A stretch of 40,744 nt of DNA, taken from contig DQVI01000066.1 in NCBI GenBank assembly GCA_015661825.1, positions 1 to 40,744 on the forward strand. Reading direction: 5' to 3'. Shown one piece after another: positions 40,483 to 40,744 of the stretch. Made by a program: the position numbers and the translations under genes. Origin of the DNA: Novosphingobium capsulatum (GTDB taxonomy: Bacteria > Pseudomonadota > Alphaproteobacteria > Sphingomonadales > Sphingomonadaceae). The notes under the pieces are model-generated. The model was not told the DNA's origin. It saw nothing but the letters and a program-made list of their open reading frames with translations, and ran no database searches. Each line of letters begins with the position of its first letter. The stretch's first letter is position 1.

Positions 40483-40744
40483 GATCAAGATACATGGTCG
40501 GCTCCATCGCGGAATGCCGCATTGTCAAAGCTCTGGCTTCTGTCGCTTAGGGCAGCGCTTCCTAAAACGAAAAGAAGGCAATGTGCGCGTCTCCGCGAAC
40601 AAAGCCTCCAGCGATCAATCTAAGAGATTCCGCCGCGCTTCTCAATCGTAGGGGGCGTTTGCGGGAGGGGGCGGAATCCTACGCTAAGGATTTGGGCCAG
40701 CGATATTCCCCGGTTAGATTGATGTGTTCCCATCCCAACGGCGA
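40483..40744. other. Right-edge intergenic stretch
   Basis: These 262 bp hold no convincing gene. An inverted repeat, GATTCCGCC (40626-40634) and GGCGGAATC (40670-40678), has a 35-base loop rich in G; it may be a structural RNA end, a mobile-element end or chance. No terminator with a T-run was seen after the HAD gene. Confidence 0.35.

Noticed and set aside
40626..40678. Inverted repeat at the right edge as a transposon end
   Set aside because: The 9-base arms with a long loop match no known end and have no partner in the window.
1..40744. CRISPR arrays, tRNA or rRNA genes, replication origin with iterons
   Set aside because: No regularly spaced repeats, no cloverleaf-like sequence with CCA-type end and no rep gene or iteron set was seen.

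Overview
The window is a GC-rich accessory region, probably plasmid or genomic-island DNA from an alphaproteobacterium. Sphingomonadaceae is my best guess, from protein style, codon use and gene families; I could not test this by search. It is a mosaic of mobile elements carrying ion-stress genes.

Positions 1-93 are the end of an IS3-like element running off the left edge. A RES/Xre toxin-antitoxin pair (137-1218) and a DUF1612-like HTH gene (1315-2481 or 2514) follow, both on the minus strand. The main object is a 16.7 kb Tn402/Tn5053-like transposon at 2595-19296. Related terminal inverted repeats, three internal repeats at each end and a perfect 5-bp target duplication (AGGTG, 2590-2594 and 19297-19301) define it. 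Its transposition genes tniA-tniB-tniQ sit at the right end. A serine recombinase with candidate recombination half-sites sits at the left end. Between them are (a) a fluoride riboswitch (3980-4035) with its own promoter, reading into a CLC-F type fluoride/proton antiporter, a DUF190 protein, a tandem universal stress protein and a cardiolipin-synthase-like gene; (b) a minus-strand, translationally coupled DUF305 / beta-propeller / DedA operon; (c) a uracil-DNA-glycosylase-like gene; and (d) a sulfite module: LysR regulator, TDT-family transporter, Tat-exported sulfite dehydrogenase and its cytochrome c. The transposon therefore looks like a mobile fluoride-plus-sulfite resistance unit.

The transposon landed 34 bp before a tyrosine recombinase gene (19335-20573). 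Next is a second, 3.1 kb transposon (20844-23914) with near-identical 46-bp inverted repeats. It holds a DDE transposase, an AAA ATPase and a serine resolvase. A secreted retropepsin-PDZ protein gene follows (24147-25349).

The last 15 kb is a metal-resistance island. A divergent MerR regulator faces a CDF transporter and a cytochrome c-FTR1 fusion like the lead transporter PbrT. Next come a small CzcI-like protein, CzcC, CzcB and CzcA (an HME-RND efflux system) and a strong terminator hairpin. A second gene string follows: SRPBCC protein, two MliC-like lipoproteins, ZIP transporter, CDF transporter, P1B-4 type ATPase and HAD phosphatase. Nearly all neighbouring genes in this string overlap or abut, suggesting one operon for divalent metals (Zn/Co/Cd/Pb). 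No tRNA, rRNA, CRISPR array or replication origin was recognised.
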